A DNA stretch of 64,000 nt, from the NCBI RefSeq assembly GCF_905175385.1, contig NZ_HG992749.1, positions 1,054,001 to 1,118,000 on the forward strand. Reading direction: 5' to 3'. This DNA comes from Vibrio sp. B1FLJ16. GTDB taxonomy: Bacteria > Pseudomonadota > Gammaproteobacteria > Enterobacterales > Vibrionaceae. The position numbers were made by a program, and so were the translations under genes. Below are positions 50,369-58,589 of the stretch, in pieces. The stretch's first letter is position 1. Each line of letters opens with the position of its first letter. The notes beneath the pieces are model-generated. The model did no database searches. It had not been told where the DNA came from and was given only the letters and a program-made list of their open reading frames with translations.

Positions 50369-51331
50369 ATGTTTAATGATTCTCCGTGGATAAAGCAGGT
50401 TTGGGATAATCTGAAAGCGGGTTTAGATTCTGAGCGTATCCCCGGAGCTTTGTTGCTTCAAAGTGAACCGGGTTTGGGCGCTGAACAGCTAGTTGAAAGC
50501 TTAAGTCATGCACTTCTATGTCAGAACTACAGCAGTGAAGCTTGTGGTTTTTGCCACAGCTGCCAATTAGTTCAATCACAAAGCCATCCGGACTTACACT
50601 GGATAAAGCCAGAGAAAGAAGGTAAGTCCATCACGGTTGATCAAATCCGTGCATCTAACCGACTTGCTCATGAGTCGTCTCAGCTTAATGGTTACCGTGT
50701 GTTTGTCATAGAACCAGCTGATATGATGAATGAATCAGCTTCCAATGCATTGTTGAAAACACTTGAAGAGCCTGGTGAGAAATGTCTTTTCTTGCTGGTT
50801 ACTCACAATCAGGAGCGTTTACTTCCAACGATTCGTAGCCGATGTCAGCAATGGGTAGTCACACCACCATCGACAGAGCAGGCGGTGCAATGGTTAAGCG
50901 CTCAAGGGGCAACAAAGATACCTCCTTATGCGTTAAAGCTGAATATGGGGTCTCCTATTAAAACTCTTGAGGCCGTTAATAGTGGTGAACTGGAAGAATA
51001 TTCCGCATTCGAAAATGACTTGATTGAAGTTTTGTCTTCGTCTGTTGCGGACGTTTCTGGCTGTGCTTCCTACATGGCGAAAAATCCAGACAAAGCGTTA
51101 AACTGGGCGTGGTATCTACTGACTGATGCTCAGAAGGTTCAGTTTGGTGTTTATGAAGACGACATATTACCGGGAGCCCATAAACTGCAGCAGCAAAACT
51201 ATAACGGGTTGTATTCATCAGCGAAAAAGTTGGTGGACCTCAAGGCTCAAGTACAAGCCTTTCCCGGCTTAAACCTGGAGCTATTATCAATGAATTGGTT
51301 AATTGAATCACGAGAGGCATTATGTTCGTAG
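50369..51331 (+). CDS. holB: DNA polymerase III subunit delta prime
   Basis: This is a 320-residue clamp-loader subunit of the AAA+ fold. A zinc site is formed by Cys51, Cys59, Cys62 and Cys65 (CGFCHSC). The P-loop position reads SEPGLGAEQL and lacks the lysine, as expected for delta prime, which does not hydrolyse ATP. The SRC-type segment is TIRSRCQQW. It overlaps the next gene by ten bases. Confidence 0.95.
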   Translation: MFNDSPWIKQVWDNLKAGLDSERIPGALLLQSEPGLGAEQLVESLSHALLCQNYSSEACGFCHSCQLVQSQSHPDLHWIKPEKEGKSITVDQIRASNRLAHESSQLNGYRVFVIEPADMMNESASNALLKTLEEPGEKCLFLLVTHNQERLLPTIRSRCQQWVVTPPSTEQAVQWLSAQGATKIPPYALKLNMGSPIKTLEAVNSGELEEYSAFENDLIEVLSSSVADVSGCASYMAKNPDKALNWAWYLLTDAQKVQFGVYEDDILPGAHKLQQQNYNGLYSSAKKLVDLKAQVQAFPGLNLELLSMNWLIESREALCS

Positions 51332-52089
51332 ATTCGCATTGTCATTTAGACAAATTGAATTACGACGATCTCCACATTAATGTGGAAGACGTTATTAACA
51401 AAGCCAAAAAGGCTAATGTAACAGAGTTACTTTCCGTAGGAGTCACTCTTGACTCGTTCCCTCGTATGATGGAAATGATTACCCCGTACGATAATGTGTA
51501 CGCGTCTTGTGGTGTGCATCCCTTGGATGTAGAAAGTGATTTTTCTCTGGATAAGCTTCGTAAATATGCTTCACATGATAAGGTGGTTGCTATTGGTGAG
51601 ACTGGCTTAGATTATCATTACCAGCCAGAAACTGCCGCGTTGCAGAAAGAGCGATTTGAGCAACATGTTGACTTAGCGGTGGGGCTTAATAAACCGTTGA
51701 TCATTCATACGCGGAATGCTCGTGCAGATACCCTCGATATCTTACGTAATGGTGGCGCTGATAAGTGTGGCGGTGTAATTCATTGCTTTACAGAAGATCT
51801 TGCGTTTGCTGAAGCCGCTCTGGATTTAGGTTTTTATATCTCTATTTCAGGTATTGTGACTTTCCGTCAGGCAACAGAGCTTAAAGAAGTGGTCAAAACA
51901 CTGCCTCTGGATAAGTTGCTAATCGAAACCGATTCACCTTACTTAGCGCCTGTTCCACATAGAGGTAAAGAGAATCAGCCAGCGTATGTTGTTGAGGTGG
52001 CTGCGTACATCGCTCAACTAAAACAGTGCTCACTATCAGAAGTTGGTCAAAAAACCTCCGATAATTTCAGAAATCTTTTTTTGCGATGA
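51322..52089 (+). CDS. ycfH: TatD family metal-dependent hydrolase, YcfH type
   Basis: This is a 255-residue TIM-barrel hydrolase. Metal ligands are the DSHCHLD motif at the N-terminus, the Glu in AIGETGLDY, the His in IIHTRN and HCF, and the Asp in ETDSPYLAP. Position after holB is the same as ycfH in E. coli. DNase activity is known for TatD relatives; the physiological substrate is uncertain. Confidence 0.92.
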   Translation: MFVDSHCHLDKLNYDDLHINVEDVINKAKKANVTELLSVGVTLDSFPRMMEMITPYDNVYASCGVHPLDVESDFSLDKLRKYASHDKVVAIGETGLDYHYQPETAALQKERFEQHVDLAVGLNKPLIIHTRNARADTLDILRNGGADKCGGVIHCFTEDLAFAEAALDLGFYISISGIVTFRQATELKEVVKTLPLDKLLIETDSPYLAPVPHRGKENQPAYVVEVAAYIAQLKQCSLSEVGQKTSDNFRNLFLR

Positions 52090-52107
52090 TAATCAATTAA
52101 GCGTATT

Positions 52108-52133
52108 AAAAAGGGGCATTAGCCCCTTTTTTG
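52108..52133 (+). terminator. Intrinsic terminator of the pabC-ycfH operon
   Basis: The arms AAAAAGGGGC and GCCCCTTTTT pair perfectly around an ATTA loop. Confidence 0.85.
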
Positions 52134-52532
52134 TTTATAAATAAACCAAAATAATAATTTGGTTTAATGTTTACTAATTGTGTTGATTCATCTGTATTAA
52201 AATCCCTCAAATGTAATTTTGTTACTAAAAATAACATTGTTAGTTATTTTATTTACGCCTTAAAATTAATTCTGTTTATAATTTTTCTGTTATAAAACAA
52301 CTGCTTATAACTAATTTGAGCTATTTGAACAGCGTTTTTTCGTGTGATCTGCGGCTTGTTTTGAAACTAAATTTCGTAACTATGTGGAAAGTTTGAGGGT
52401 CATCAATATATATTTAGAGCCGGAAAATATAATGCAACGTGTGGTTACATTTTCATTGGGTGCTAACATTTAGGCTACGGGGGTGTGCCGTTAGTGCCCA
52501 AATAATACTTATAATTTATCAGGAGCATAAAC
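52134..52532 (+). promoter_or_regulatory. ptsG promoter and leader region
   Basis: This is about 400 bases, very AT-rich, without a gene. It contains the dyad TAAACCAAA/TTTGGTTTA (52142-52166), a NagC/Mlc-like dyad at 52244-52269, a CRP-like half site GTGTGATCTGCGG (52342-52354), and a hairpin with 12-base arms (52456-52501) just before CAGGAG. All are visible patterns; the assigned regulators are inferred. Confidence 0.5.
52244..52269. promoter_or_regulatory. Candidate Mlc/NagC-type operator upstream of ptsG
   Basis: ATTTTA and TAAAAT are symmetrical around a nine-base centre inside a 26-base AT-rich stretch with TTA and TTAA ends. ROK repressors of the Mlc/NagC group bind sites of this general shape, and mlc lies 8 kb downstream. 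The match to a formal consensus was not computed. Confidence 0.35.
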
Positions 52533-53963
52533 ATGTTTAAGAACCTTTTTGCAAACCTGCAAAAAGTTGGTAAATCTCTGATGCTGCCAGTATCAGTGTT
52601 ACCAGTTGCAGGTATCCTACTAGGTGTTGGTGCAGCCCACCTAAGCTTCATTCCAGAAATCGTTTCGAACCTAATGGAACAAGCTGGTGGTTCAGTATTT
52701 GGCCAAATGGCACTTCTATTTGCTGTTGGTGTAGCACTGGGCTTCACAAACAACGATGGTGTAGCTGGTCTTGCTGCAATTGTTGGTTACGGCATCATGA
52801 CAGCTACTCTAGGTGTTATGGCTGGTGTTATGGGCGTTGAGAAAATCGATACAGGTGTACTAGGTGGTATTCTTGTCGGTGGTCTTGCTGCTTGGGCATT
52901 CAACCGTTTCTTCAAAATTCAGCTTCCAGAGTACCTTGGCTTCTTCGCGGGTAAACGTGCTGTGCCAATCATCACTGGTTTTGGTGCGATCATCCTAGGT
53001 GTTATCCTTTCGGTAATCTGGCCACCAATCGGTGCTGCTATCGGTGCATTCTCTCATTGGGCTGCAGAGCAAAACCCACAGCTAGCATTCGGTATCTACG
53101 GTATTGTTGAGCGTTCACTAATCCCATTCGGTCTACACCACGTGTGGAACGTACCTTTCTTCTTCGAAGCAGGTAAGTGTGTAAACGCTGCAGGTCAAGT
53201 TCAGAACGGTGTTCTTACTTGTTACCTTGTTGCTGATGAAGCATCTCGTGCTGCGGGTAATGGCTTCGGTCAGCTAGCGGGCGGCTACATGTTCAAGATG
53301 TTTGGTCTACCAGCAGCAGCAATCGCTATTGCTCACTGTGCTAAACCAGAAAACCGCGCGAAAGTAATGGGTATCATGGCGTCTGCTGCTCTGACTTCAT
53401 TCCTAACTGGTATTACTGAGCCAATCGAATTCTCATTCCTATTCGTTGCTCCACTACTATATGGTATCCACGCTCTACTAGCTGGTTCTGCATACGTTGT
53501 ATCTAATACTCTAGGTTTCGTACACGGTACTTCATTCTCGCATGGCCTGATTGACTTCCTAGTTCTGTCTGGCAACGCTCAGAAGATGATTCTTATGATC
53601 GGTGTTGGTCTTATTTACGCTGCAATCTACTACGTGGTATTCCGCGCGGTAATTACTGCACTAGACCTTAAAACTCCTGGTCGCGAAGATGAAACTGAAG
53701 CAGTAGCAACTACTTCTGGCTCAGATATGGGTGGTGAACTAGTAGCAGCGTTCGGTGGTAAAGCTAACATCACTGGTCTTGATGCGTGTATCACTCGTCT
53801 ACGTGTAGCGGTAGCTGATACTGCAGCTGTTGACCAAGACAAACTGAAACAACTAGGCGCAGCGGGTGTTGTAGTTGTAGCAGGTGGTGTTCAGGCTATC
53901 TTTGGTACTAAGTCTGACAACCTGAAAACTGAAATGGATGAGTGGATTCGTAACCACGGCTAA
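52533..53963 (+). CDS. ptsG: PTS glucose-specific EIIBC component
   Basis: This is a 476-residue permease that imports and phosphorylates glucose. The EIIC domain (about 1-385) has ten or so helices, starting [20 protein letters not shown], with the [17 protein letters not shown] motif. The EIIB domain follows a short acidic linker; its phosphorylated cysteine is Cys419 in LDACITRLR. No EIIA domain is fused, so a separate EIIA-Glc (crr) is needed. CAGGAG precedes the start. Confidence 0.96.
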   Translation: MFKNLFANLQKVGKSLMLPVSVLPVAGILLGVGAAHLSFIPEIVSNLMEQAGGSVFGQMALLFAVGVALGFTNNDGVAGLAAIVGYGIMTATLGVMAGVMGVEKIDTGVLGGILVGGLAAWAFNRFFKIQLPEYLGFFAGKRAVPIITGFGAIILGVILSVIWPPIGAAIGAFSHWAAEQNPQLAFGIYGIVERSLIPFGLHHVWNVPFFFEAGKCVNAAGQVQNGVLTCYLVADEASRAAGNGFGQLAGGYMFKMFGLPAAAIAIAHCAKPENRAKVMGIMASAALTSFLTGITEPIEFSFLFVAPLLYGIHALLAGSAYVVSNTLGFVHGTSFSHGLIDFLVLSGNAQKMILMIGVGLIYAAIYYVVFRAVITALDLKTPGREDETEAVATTSGSDMGGELVAAFGGKANITGLDACITRLRVAVADTAAVDQDKLKQLGAAGVVVVAGGVQAIFGTKSDNLKTEMDEWIRNHG

Positions 53964-53987
53964 TCACAGTTATTCATTACATAATTG

Positions 53988-54013
53988 AAAAGGAGGCTTC
54001 GGCCTCCTTTTTT
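53988..54013. terminator. Intrinsic terminator of ptsG
   Basis: The arms AAAAGGAGGC and GCCTCCTTTT pair perfectly around a TTCG tetraloop, with T runs on both strands. Confidence 0.9.
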
Positions 54014-54021
54014 AATGCTTA

Positions 54022-54358
54022 GGGTCTGTTGAACTTTCGCTGTTAAATTTTGTTCGGATGGGGACGCCTAGTAAAAAGCGTTTTAATCGCGGAGAGTGGC
54101 GGACGGCTAGTCGTTTGTAGCTTAGTCATTCTAAGCAAAACACCTCTCAACAAAGAGTAAAACGCTTTTAGCGGGGGCGGGGCGCCGCCCAGCTTGAACC
54201 CTGGGGGCGCCGCCCAGCTTGAACCCTGGGGGCTGTGTGTGGCTCCTTTCTACTGCGTTATCGGCTTATCATGCAGTGCAACTACATTTCAAAGCCTCGG
54301 CCTGGTATAAAGAATCCACAAACTGCTGCAAAAATCAGCTCGAAAGATCAACAGACCC
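54022..54358. mobile_element. MITE-like element with 18-bp terminal inverted repeats
   Basis: The left end GGGTCTGTTGAACTTTCG (54022-54039) and the right end CGAAAGATCAACAGACCC (54341-54358) are inverted copies with 17 of 18 bases matching. TA flanks both ends (54020-54021 and 54359-54360), a possible two-base target duplication like that of IS630 or some IS5 elements. The 337 bases contain no reading frame of use. Inside are an inverted pair TAAAAAGCGTTTTA/TAAAACGCTTTTA and a duplicated 25-base unit. It must have been moved by a transposase from elsewhere. Confidence 0.8.
54181..54230. repeat. Two tandem copies of a 25-bp GC-rich unit
   Basis: The unit starting GGCGCCGCCCAGCTTGAACC occurs at 54181-54205 and again, without change, at 54206-54230. 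It lies inside the MITE-like element and is far richer in GC than its surroundings. Confidence 0.9.
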
Positions 54359-54527
54359 TAGTAACCTGCATTATTAAACTTAGTGCAGGACATATTTCCA
54401 CTTAGAGAGTGATCTCAAACGCACCTTAACCCTTCTTGTTGTTTTCACACCGCTTTCTTACCCATCGCTGACACACTCAAACTAAAACATGTTTGAATTG
54501 TGCACGTTGTTTTTTAAGAATTGATAA

Positions 54528-54935
54528 ATGAGTATGAAGAAGATATTTATATTGGCAGCAGGGCTTATGTCGAGCGCTGCAATGGCGACTAATGGCGCTT
54601 CGGATTTCGCTGTTGGTATGGCCGCTGATCAGCAATTGAGCGTTGTTGTAGAAATCGACAAAACTTACCGTGGGATTATTGGTAACGACGGGATGGCTTT
54701 TGATTACATCGCTAAACGCGGAACCTTTGACCAGAATATGCCTGTCACCTGGTATATTGGCGTAGGTGGATGGTATGAATGGGACGATGAATTTGGTTTA
54801 CGTGTACCTCTTGGCGTCAATTGGGATATCTCTAAAGGATGGGATTTATACGGCCAACTTCATCCAGAGCTTGACTTGTATAAAGGTGTAGATTTGCAGC
54901 TTGGTGCTGCAGTTGGCGTAAAGTATAACTTTTAG
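54528..54935 (+). CDS. Small outer-membrane-like protein of unknown function
   Basis: This is a 135-residue protein with a signal peptide (MKKIFILAAGLMSSAAMA, cleaved near residue 21). The mature part alternates polar and hydrophobic residues, is rich in Gly, Trp and Tyr, and ends in Phe (VKYNF), the pattern of a small outer-membrane beta barrel. I do not recognise a named family. The first ATG (54528) and one two codons later (54534) are both possible. It stands alone between the MITE-like element and a terminator. Confidence 0.7.
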   Translation: MSMKKIFILAAGLMSSAAMATNGASDFAVGMAADQQLSVVVEIDKTYRGIIGNDGMAFDYIAKRGTFDQNMPVTWYIGVGGWYEWDDEFGLRVPLGVNWDISKGWDLYGQLHPELDLYKGVDLQLGAAVGVKYNF

Positions 54936-54960
54936 TCTCTAACTTTACCTGAGCGCCAAT

Positions 54961-54995
54961 AAAAAAATGCCGGCGATTGAGCCGGCATTTTTATT
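54961..54995. terminator. Terminator between the small barrel gene and metS-like gene
   Basis: The arms AAATGCCGGC and GCCGGCATTT pair perfectly around a six-base loop, with T runs on both strands. Confidence 0.85.
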
Positions 54996-55006
54996 AGAAA
55001 TATATA

Positions 55007-55102
55007 TTAACGTTTATTCATCGCTCGTTTGATGCAAACGGCAGCACCACCCCAAGTAATTCCTAAACCAATAACCATCATGATGATTGCACTGATTGTC
55101 AT
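55007..55102 (-). CDS. MetS-like small subunit of NSS transporter
   Basis: This is a 31-residue hydrophobic peptide, MTISAIIMMVIGLGITWGGA with a basic tail AMNKR. The start codon overlaps the stop of the neighbouring transporter in an ATGA (55099-55102), so it is translationally coupled. Short subunits of this size and pattern (one helix, GITWGG, Lys/Arg tail) accompany some sodium:neurotransmitter symporters, such as MetP-MetS of Corynebacterium. The gene is easily missed because of its length. The partner role is inferred from the coupling and the family pattern. Confidence 0.85.
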   Translation of the reverse strand: MTISAIIMMVIGLGITWGGAAVCIKRAMNKR

Positions 55103-56565
55103 TTTGCTGTCTCCTTGCGGTTTACGGCGTTAATTAATAGCCCGAAGATAAATAGTGCTGCGATCAATGCCCAACCTAGAGTCAAGTCGTAACCGCCATA
55201 GCCGTCGGTAAACAAGGCATAAAGTTTGGTTGCTAAAATTACTGCCAGCATAATAGGTGTTACGAAGCGTAAGCAGACCTCAAACCATTGACCGATTGAG
55301 AAATCAGAGCGTTCATTTACATAGCCACGTACTTCTGTAACGCGGTTCAATAGCCATGCCATCAGCATGATTTCTACTAAGCCACCAACCATGATACCGA
55401 CGTTGTTTGCAAAATGGTCAACTAGGTCAAGCAACAGAAGCCCACCGTTAGTTGCGAATGCCATCGATACAACAAAACCAATACCGATAACGACGTTAGC
55501 AGCTTTCTTACGAGTCCAGTTTAGTTTGTCGATAATCGCAGATGTAACGGCTTCCATGATTGAAATATGGGAGCTTAGACCCGCAACTACCAAAGCAAAG
55601 AAGAACAGTGGGCCAAGGATGTAAGGCGCTGGTAACAGGTTAATTGCCGCTGGTAATGTAACAAACGCCAGACCTACACCTGCCGAAACAACTTCCGTTA
55701 ATGGTTTACCTTGCTCCTGAGCCATGTAGCCCAGAACAGAGAAGATCATGATACCTGCAAGAATAGAGAAACCACAGTTAATCAAGACCGTCATAAACGC
55801 ATTGTTTGTGATGTCTGACTTCTCCGGTAAGTAGCTGGAGTAAGCCAGCATGATGGCAAAACCGATACTTAGGGTAAAGAAGATCTGACCATAAGCCGCA
55901 GCCCATACTTTTACGTCCCAGATTTTGCTGAAATCTGGTTCGAACATGTAGTTCACACCATCTAGCGCGCCCGGTAGGAAAACCATACGACCGATCAGGA
56001 AAAGCACCATAATAAATAGGATTGGCATCATGATTTTTGATGCACGCTCAATACCTGATTTTACACCGCTAGCAATTGCAACATAGGTGATTGCCCAGGC
56101 GATGGTCATCGCCAATGCGATTTTCCACTGAATGCTGCCCAGATTAGTCGGTGAGTTATCACCTAATTGTAGGTATTCACTAAAGAAAAATGCGTTAGTG
56201 TCTGCCCCCCAGCCTTGGTTGAACGAAAGACCAAAGTAAGAGATAGACCACCCAATTACGGCTACATAATAAACGGCAATGACTGCAGCAACACCAACCT
56301 GGAACCAGCCTAGCCATTCGAACTTCGAATGAATTTTAGCTAATGTTGTTGGTGCTGAACCACGGTATTTCTGTCCCATACTGAACTCTAGGATCATGAA
56401 TGGAATACCAGCAGTGATCATGGCAAAAAGGTAAGGAATAAAAAATGCGCCGCCGCCATTCTCGTAAGCCATGTATGGGAAACGCCAAATGTTACCCAAC
56501 CCGATGGCTGAACCTACTGCTGCTAAGATGAATCCTGCTCGGGATCCCCATTGTTCTCGCTTCAT
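55099..56565 (-). CDS. Sodium-dependent amino acid transporter, NSS family
   Basis: This is a 488-residue LeuT-fold transporter with about 12 helices. The N-terminus has the family signature GSAIGLGNIWRFPYMAYENG, where the unwound helix 1 binds sodium and substrate. The C-terminal part reads GGYDLTLGWALIAALFIFGL. Substrate cannot be assigned; tryptophan, methionine, alanine and tyrosine transporters occur in this family. Its short partner is coupled at its 3' end. Confidence 0.93.
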   Translation of the reverse strand: MKREQWGSRAGFILAAVGSAIGLGNIWRFPYMAYENGGGAFFIPYLFAMITAGIPFMILEFSMGQKYRGSAPTTLAKIHSKFEWLGWFQVGVAAVIAVYYVAVIGWSISYFGLSFNQGWGADTNAFFFSEYLQLGDNSPTNLGSIQWKIALAMTIAWAITYVAIASGVKSGIERASKIMMPILFIMVLFLIGRMVFLPGALDGVNYMFEPDFSKIWDVKVWAAAYGQIFFTLSIGFAIMLAYSSYLPEKSDITNNAFMTVLINCGFSILAGIMIFSVLGYMAQEQGKPLTEVVSAGVGLAFVTLPAAINLLPAPYILGPLFFFALVVAGLSSHISIMEAVTSAIIDKLNWTRKKAANVVIGIGFVVSMAFATNGGLLLLDLVDHFANNVGIMVGGLVEIMLMAWLLNRVTEVRGYVNERSDFSIGQWFEVCLRFVTPIMLAVILATKLYALFTDGYGGYDLTLGWALIAALFIFGLLINAVNRKETAK

Positions 56566-57234
56566 ATTTGACTCCTGTACTACTCCCTAAGGAATGAAGC
56601 TCTCTTATATTGAGGCAGCAGGGCGAGTTTTTAGAAGTAAGGACAACTACTATCCGTCAGTATTCATTCCCTAAATTCTAATATATTATTTTTTCGCCAA
56701 TTTTTATGCTGCTCTACATAAGAGAATGTAGAGATTAACTCTCATATTGTTGATGTGTGTTTGATAAATCTGAAATATTTATCTGTTTTCGCTATTCAGA
56801 CTAACTTTTAATAATGTTGAGCGCAACAGATCATAATTGTTAATGTTAGAGGTTTGTGTGGTTTTAATATTGTTAAATGAATTTTTGTTAGGTGCATTGC
56901 CGCTTTGTGGTACGTAATTTTGAAATAATAAACTGCCATATGGTGATTAAGTTGGTCGTATGGACTATTTTTGCTCTTTAGGGCGTATGTCTAGATTTTG
57001 TTCAATTATCTGGATGATGATTCGTCAGATTGACGGAAGTTACAGATCAACATCAAATCTCACGCTCAATAACTAGAATCTTGCCGCATCTTTAAATTCA
57101 TTACCTCTTCTAGAACAAGATTCGTGAAGTTGTTTCGGTATAGGTTAATTGTGATGTTTTAGTCAAAACGGCGCGAACAAATGAGGCAAATCTTGATCAT
57201 GTTGCATTCTGCTGTTATTAATTTGTTACATATT
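56566..57234. promoter_or_regulatory. Divergent region between the NSS transporter and ynhF-like gene
   Basis: About 670 bases without a recognisable gene, AT-rich. Near the transporter, GGAATGAA (56591-56598) and TTCATTCC (56662-56669) are inverted arms that would enclose 63 bases of its leader RNA. The glycine riboswitch consensus was looked for and is absent. The remainder shows no clear operators. Confidence 0.45.
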
Positions 57235-57245
57235 AAGGAGGTTTT

Positions 57246-57338
57246 ATGGAACACGATCTCAAATCCGCACTTGTTATCGTTGCTGTGGTTTTTGCAGTAC
57301 TTTTATCCTTTGGGTTTATTGCAATTACTGCCGCTTAG
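57246..57338 (+). CDS. ynhF: YnhF-like small membrane protein
   Basis: This is a 30-residue peptide beginning MEHDLKSALVIVAVVFAVLL and ending in AITAA, a single predicted membrane helix. A perfect AAGGAGG lies five bases before the ATG, which argues strongly for translation. The N-terminal DLKxxLV pattern and overall shape match E. coli YnhF (29 residues), a small inner-membrane protein of unknown function. It is followed 34 bases later by the lipase gene and may be co-transcribed. Confidence 0.85.
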   Translation: MEHDLKSALVIVAVVFAVLLSFGFIAITAA

Positions 57339-57372
57339 TTAGGCTTCTTCTACGAAGAAAAGGCTTAAGCCA

Positions 57373-58530
57373 ATGATACGTAACAGCGGTATAGTCACCG
57401 AAAGTCATACTGAGCTCGATATCGATGTGTATGAGCACTTCAGGCATGGCAAAACTGCTCTTGTCACACAAGGAGGAGGGCAGAGAGGGATTTTTACCGC
57501 TGGAGTGCTGGACGCTTTCTTACTCTCCAATTTCGATCCTTTTGATGAATTTTATGGAACATCTGCTGGCGCACTAAACTTGTGCCCTTACTTATGCCGC
57601 CAACATGGAATGGGTAAGGCATTCATCACCGAACTTACCACTGCTCCCGAATTTTTTAACCTCTTCCAGTACATCCGTAATCAGCAGTATATGGGGCTGG
57701 AATGGGCGCTAGAAAGAATTCAGGACTTTCCGTATAAGCTCGATCTCGATTTGGGGCGCAAGGCTTTAGGGGGCAGGAATGCTTTCGCAGCCGTTACCAA
57801 TGTTGAGACGCTTTCCGATCAGTACCTCCCTATGCTTGGCGACTCTTGGTTTACTACGATGCTGGCAACATGTGCGATTCCCAAGCTGTACCTTGGCCCT
57901 GTGGAGCTGAACGGGCAGAAATTCGTCGATGGCGGCGTATCTGCTTCTGTTCCTGTTCAGGAGGCATGGAGACAGAATGCACGTAATATCATTGTTATTC
58001 GCACAGAACCTTTCTCTGAGAAGCAAGCGAGAGTGCAAAGTGAAATTGGCGATCGCCCAGTTCAATGGTATCGCGAGTCGATAAACTCAGTTCAGCAGTC
58101 TTGGCAGCAGAAAGTGAGTCAGTGGAAGTCAGACTGGACATCATTTTTCCAACAAAAGATCAATACTGCACACCAATCTAAACTTGCCGGACAAGTTCTG
58201 TTAAACGGAGGACGGTGGCTGTTTGGAGCGGATAATCTCTATCGTCTAAGTCATCTCTTAGGTGAAAATTTTGACTCTGGTTTAGCCGACATGCTGATGA
58301 TTCATTATCAGACGTTTGAACTTACTCAAGCCTTTTTATCAGCGCCTCCGGATGACACTTTTATCTTACAAATCGCACCTAAAGAAGGGCTTCGTTCATC
58401 TTCTCTTCTTAGTGAGCCTGATGCGCTGGAACATGATTATCAACTGGGCTTGCAAGCCGGATTTAATTTCGTGCAGCTCTATGATCAACTTAATCTTGAT
58501 ATCGATATAGATGGAAGGGAAAGCGCATAG
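57373..58530 (+). CDS. Patatin-like phospholipase
   Basis: This is a 385-residue serine hydrolase of the patatin family, similar in layout to YjjU. The oxyanion loop is GGGQRGIF (34-41), the nucleophile is Ser64 in GTSAG, and the dyad aspartate is Asp186 in VDGGVSAS. No signal peptide is seen, so it probably acts in the cytoplasm or at the inner membrane. Lipase activity is inferred from the intact dyad. Confidence 0.9.
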   Translation: MIRNSGIVTESHTELDIDVYEHFRHGKTALVTQGGGQRGIFTAGVLDAFLLSNFDPFDEFYGTSAGALNLCPYLCRQHGMGKAFITELTTAPEFFNLFQYIRNQQYMGLEWALERIQDFPYKLDLDLGRKALGGRNAFAAVTNVETLSDQYLPMLGDSWFTTMLATCAIPKLYLGPVELNGQKFVDGGVSASVPVQEAWRQNARNIIVIRTEPFSEKQARVQSEIGDRPVQWYRESINSVQQSWQQKVSQWKSDWTSFFQQKINTAHQSKLAGQVLLNGGRWLFGADNLYRLSHLLGENFDSGLADMLMIHYQTFELTQAFLSAPPDDTFILQIAPKEGLRSSSLLSEPDALEHDYQLGLQAGFNFVQLYDQLNLDIDIDGRESA

Positions 58531-58544
58531 CGTTACGATTAATA

Positions 58545-58577
58545 TGAAAGGGCTCCACGTAGGAGCCCTTATTTTTA
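58545..58577. terminator. Terminator between the patatin gene and pykA
   Basis: The arms AAGGGCTCC and GGAGCCCTT are followed by ATTTTT. It lies between convergent genes. Confidence 0.8.
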
Positions 58578-58589
58578 GTGCTTAAAATG

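Noticed and set aside
56566-56680. Glycine riboswitch upstream of the NSS transporter
   Set aside because: The conserved aptamer words of the glycine class could not be found on the leader strand.
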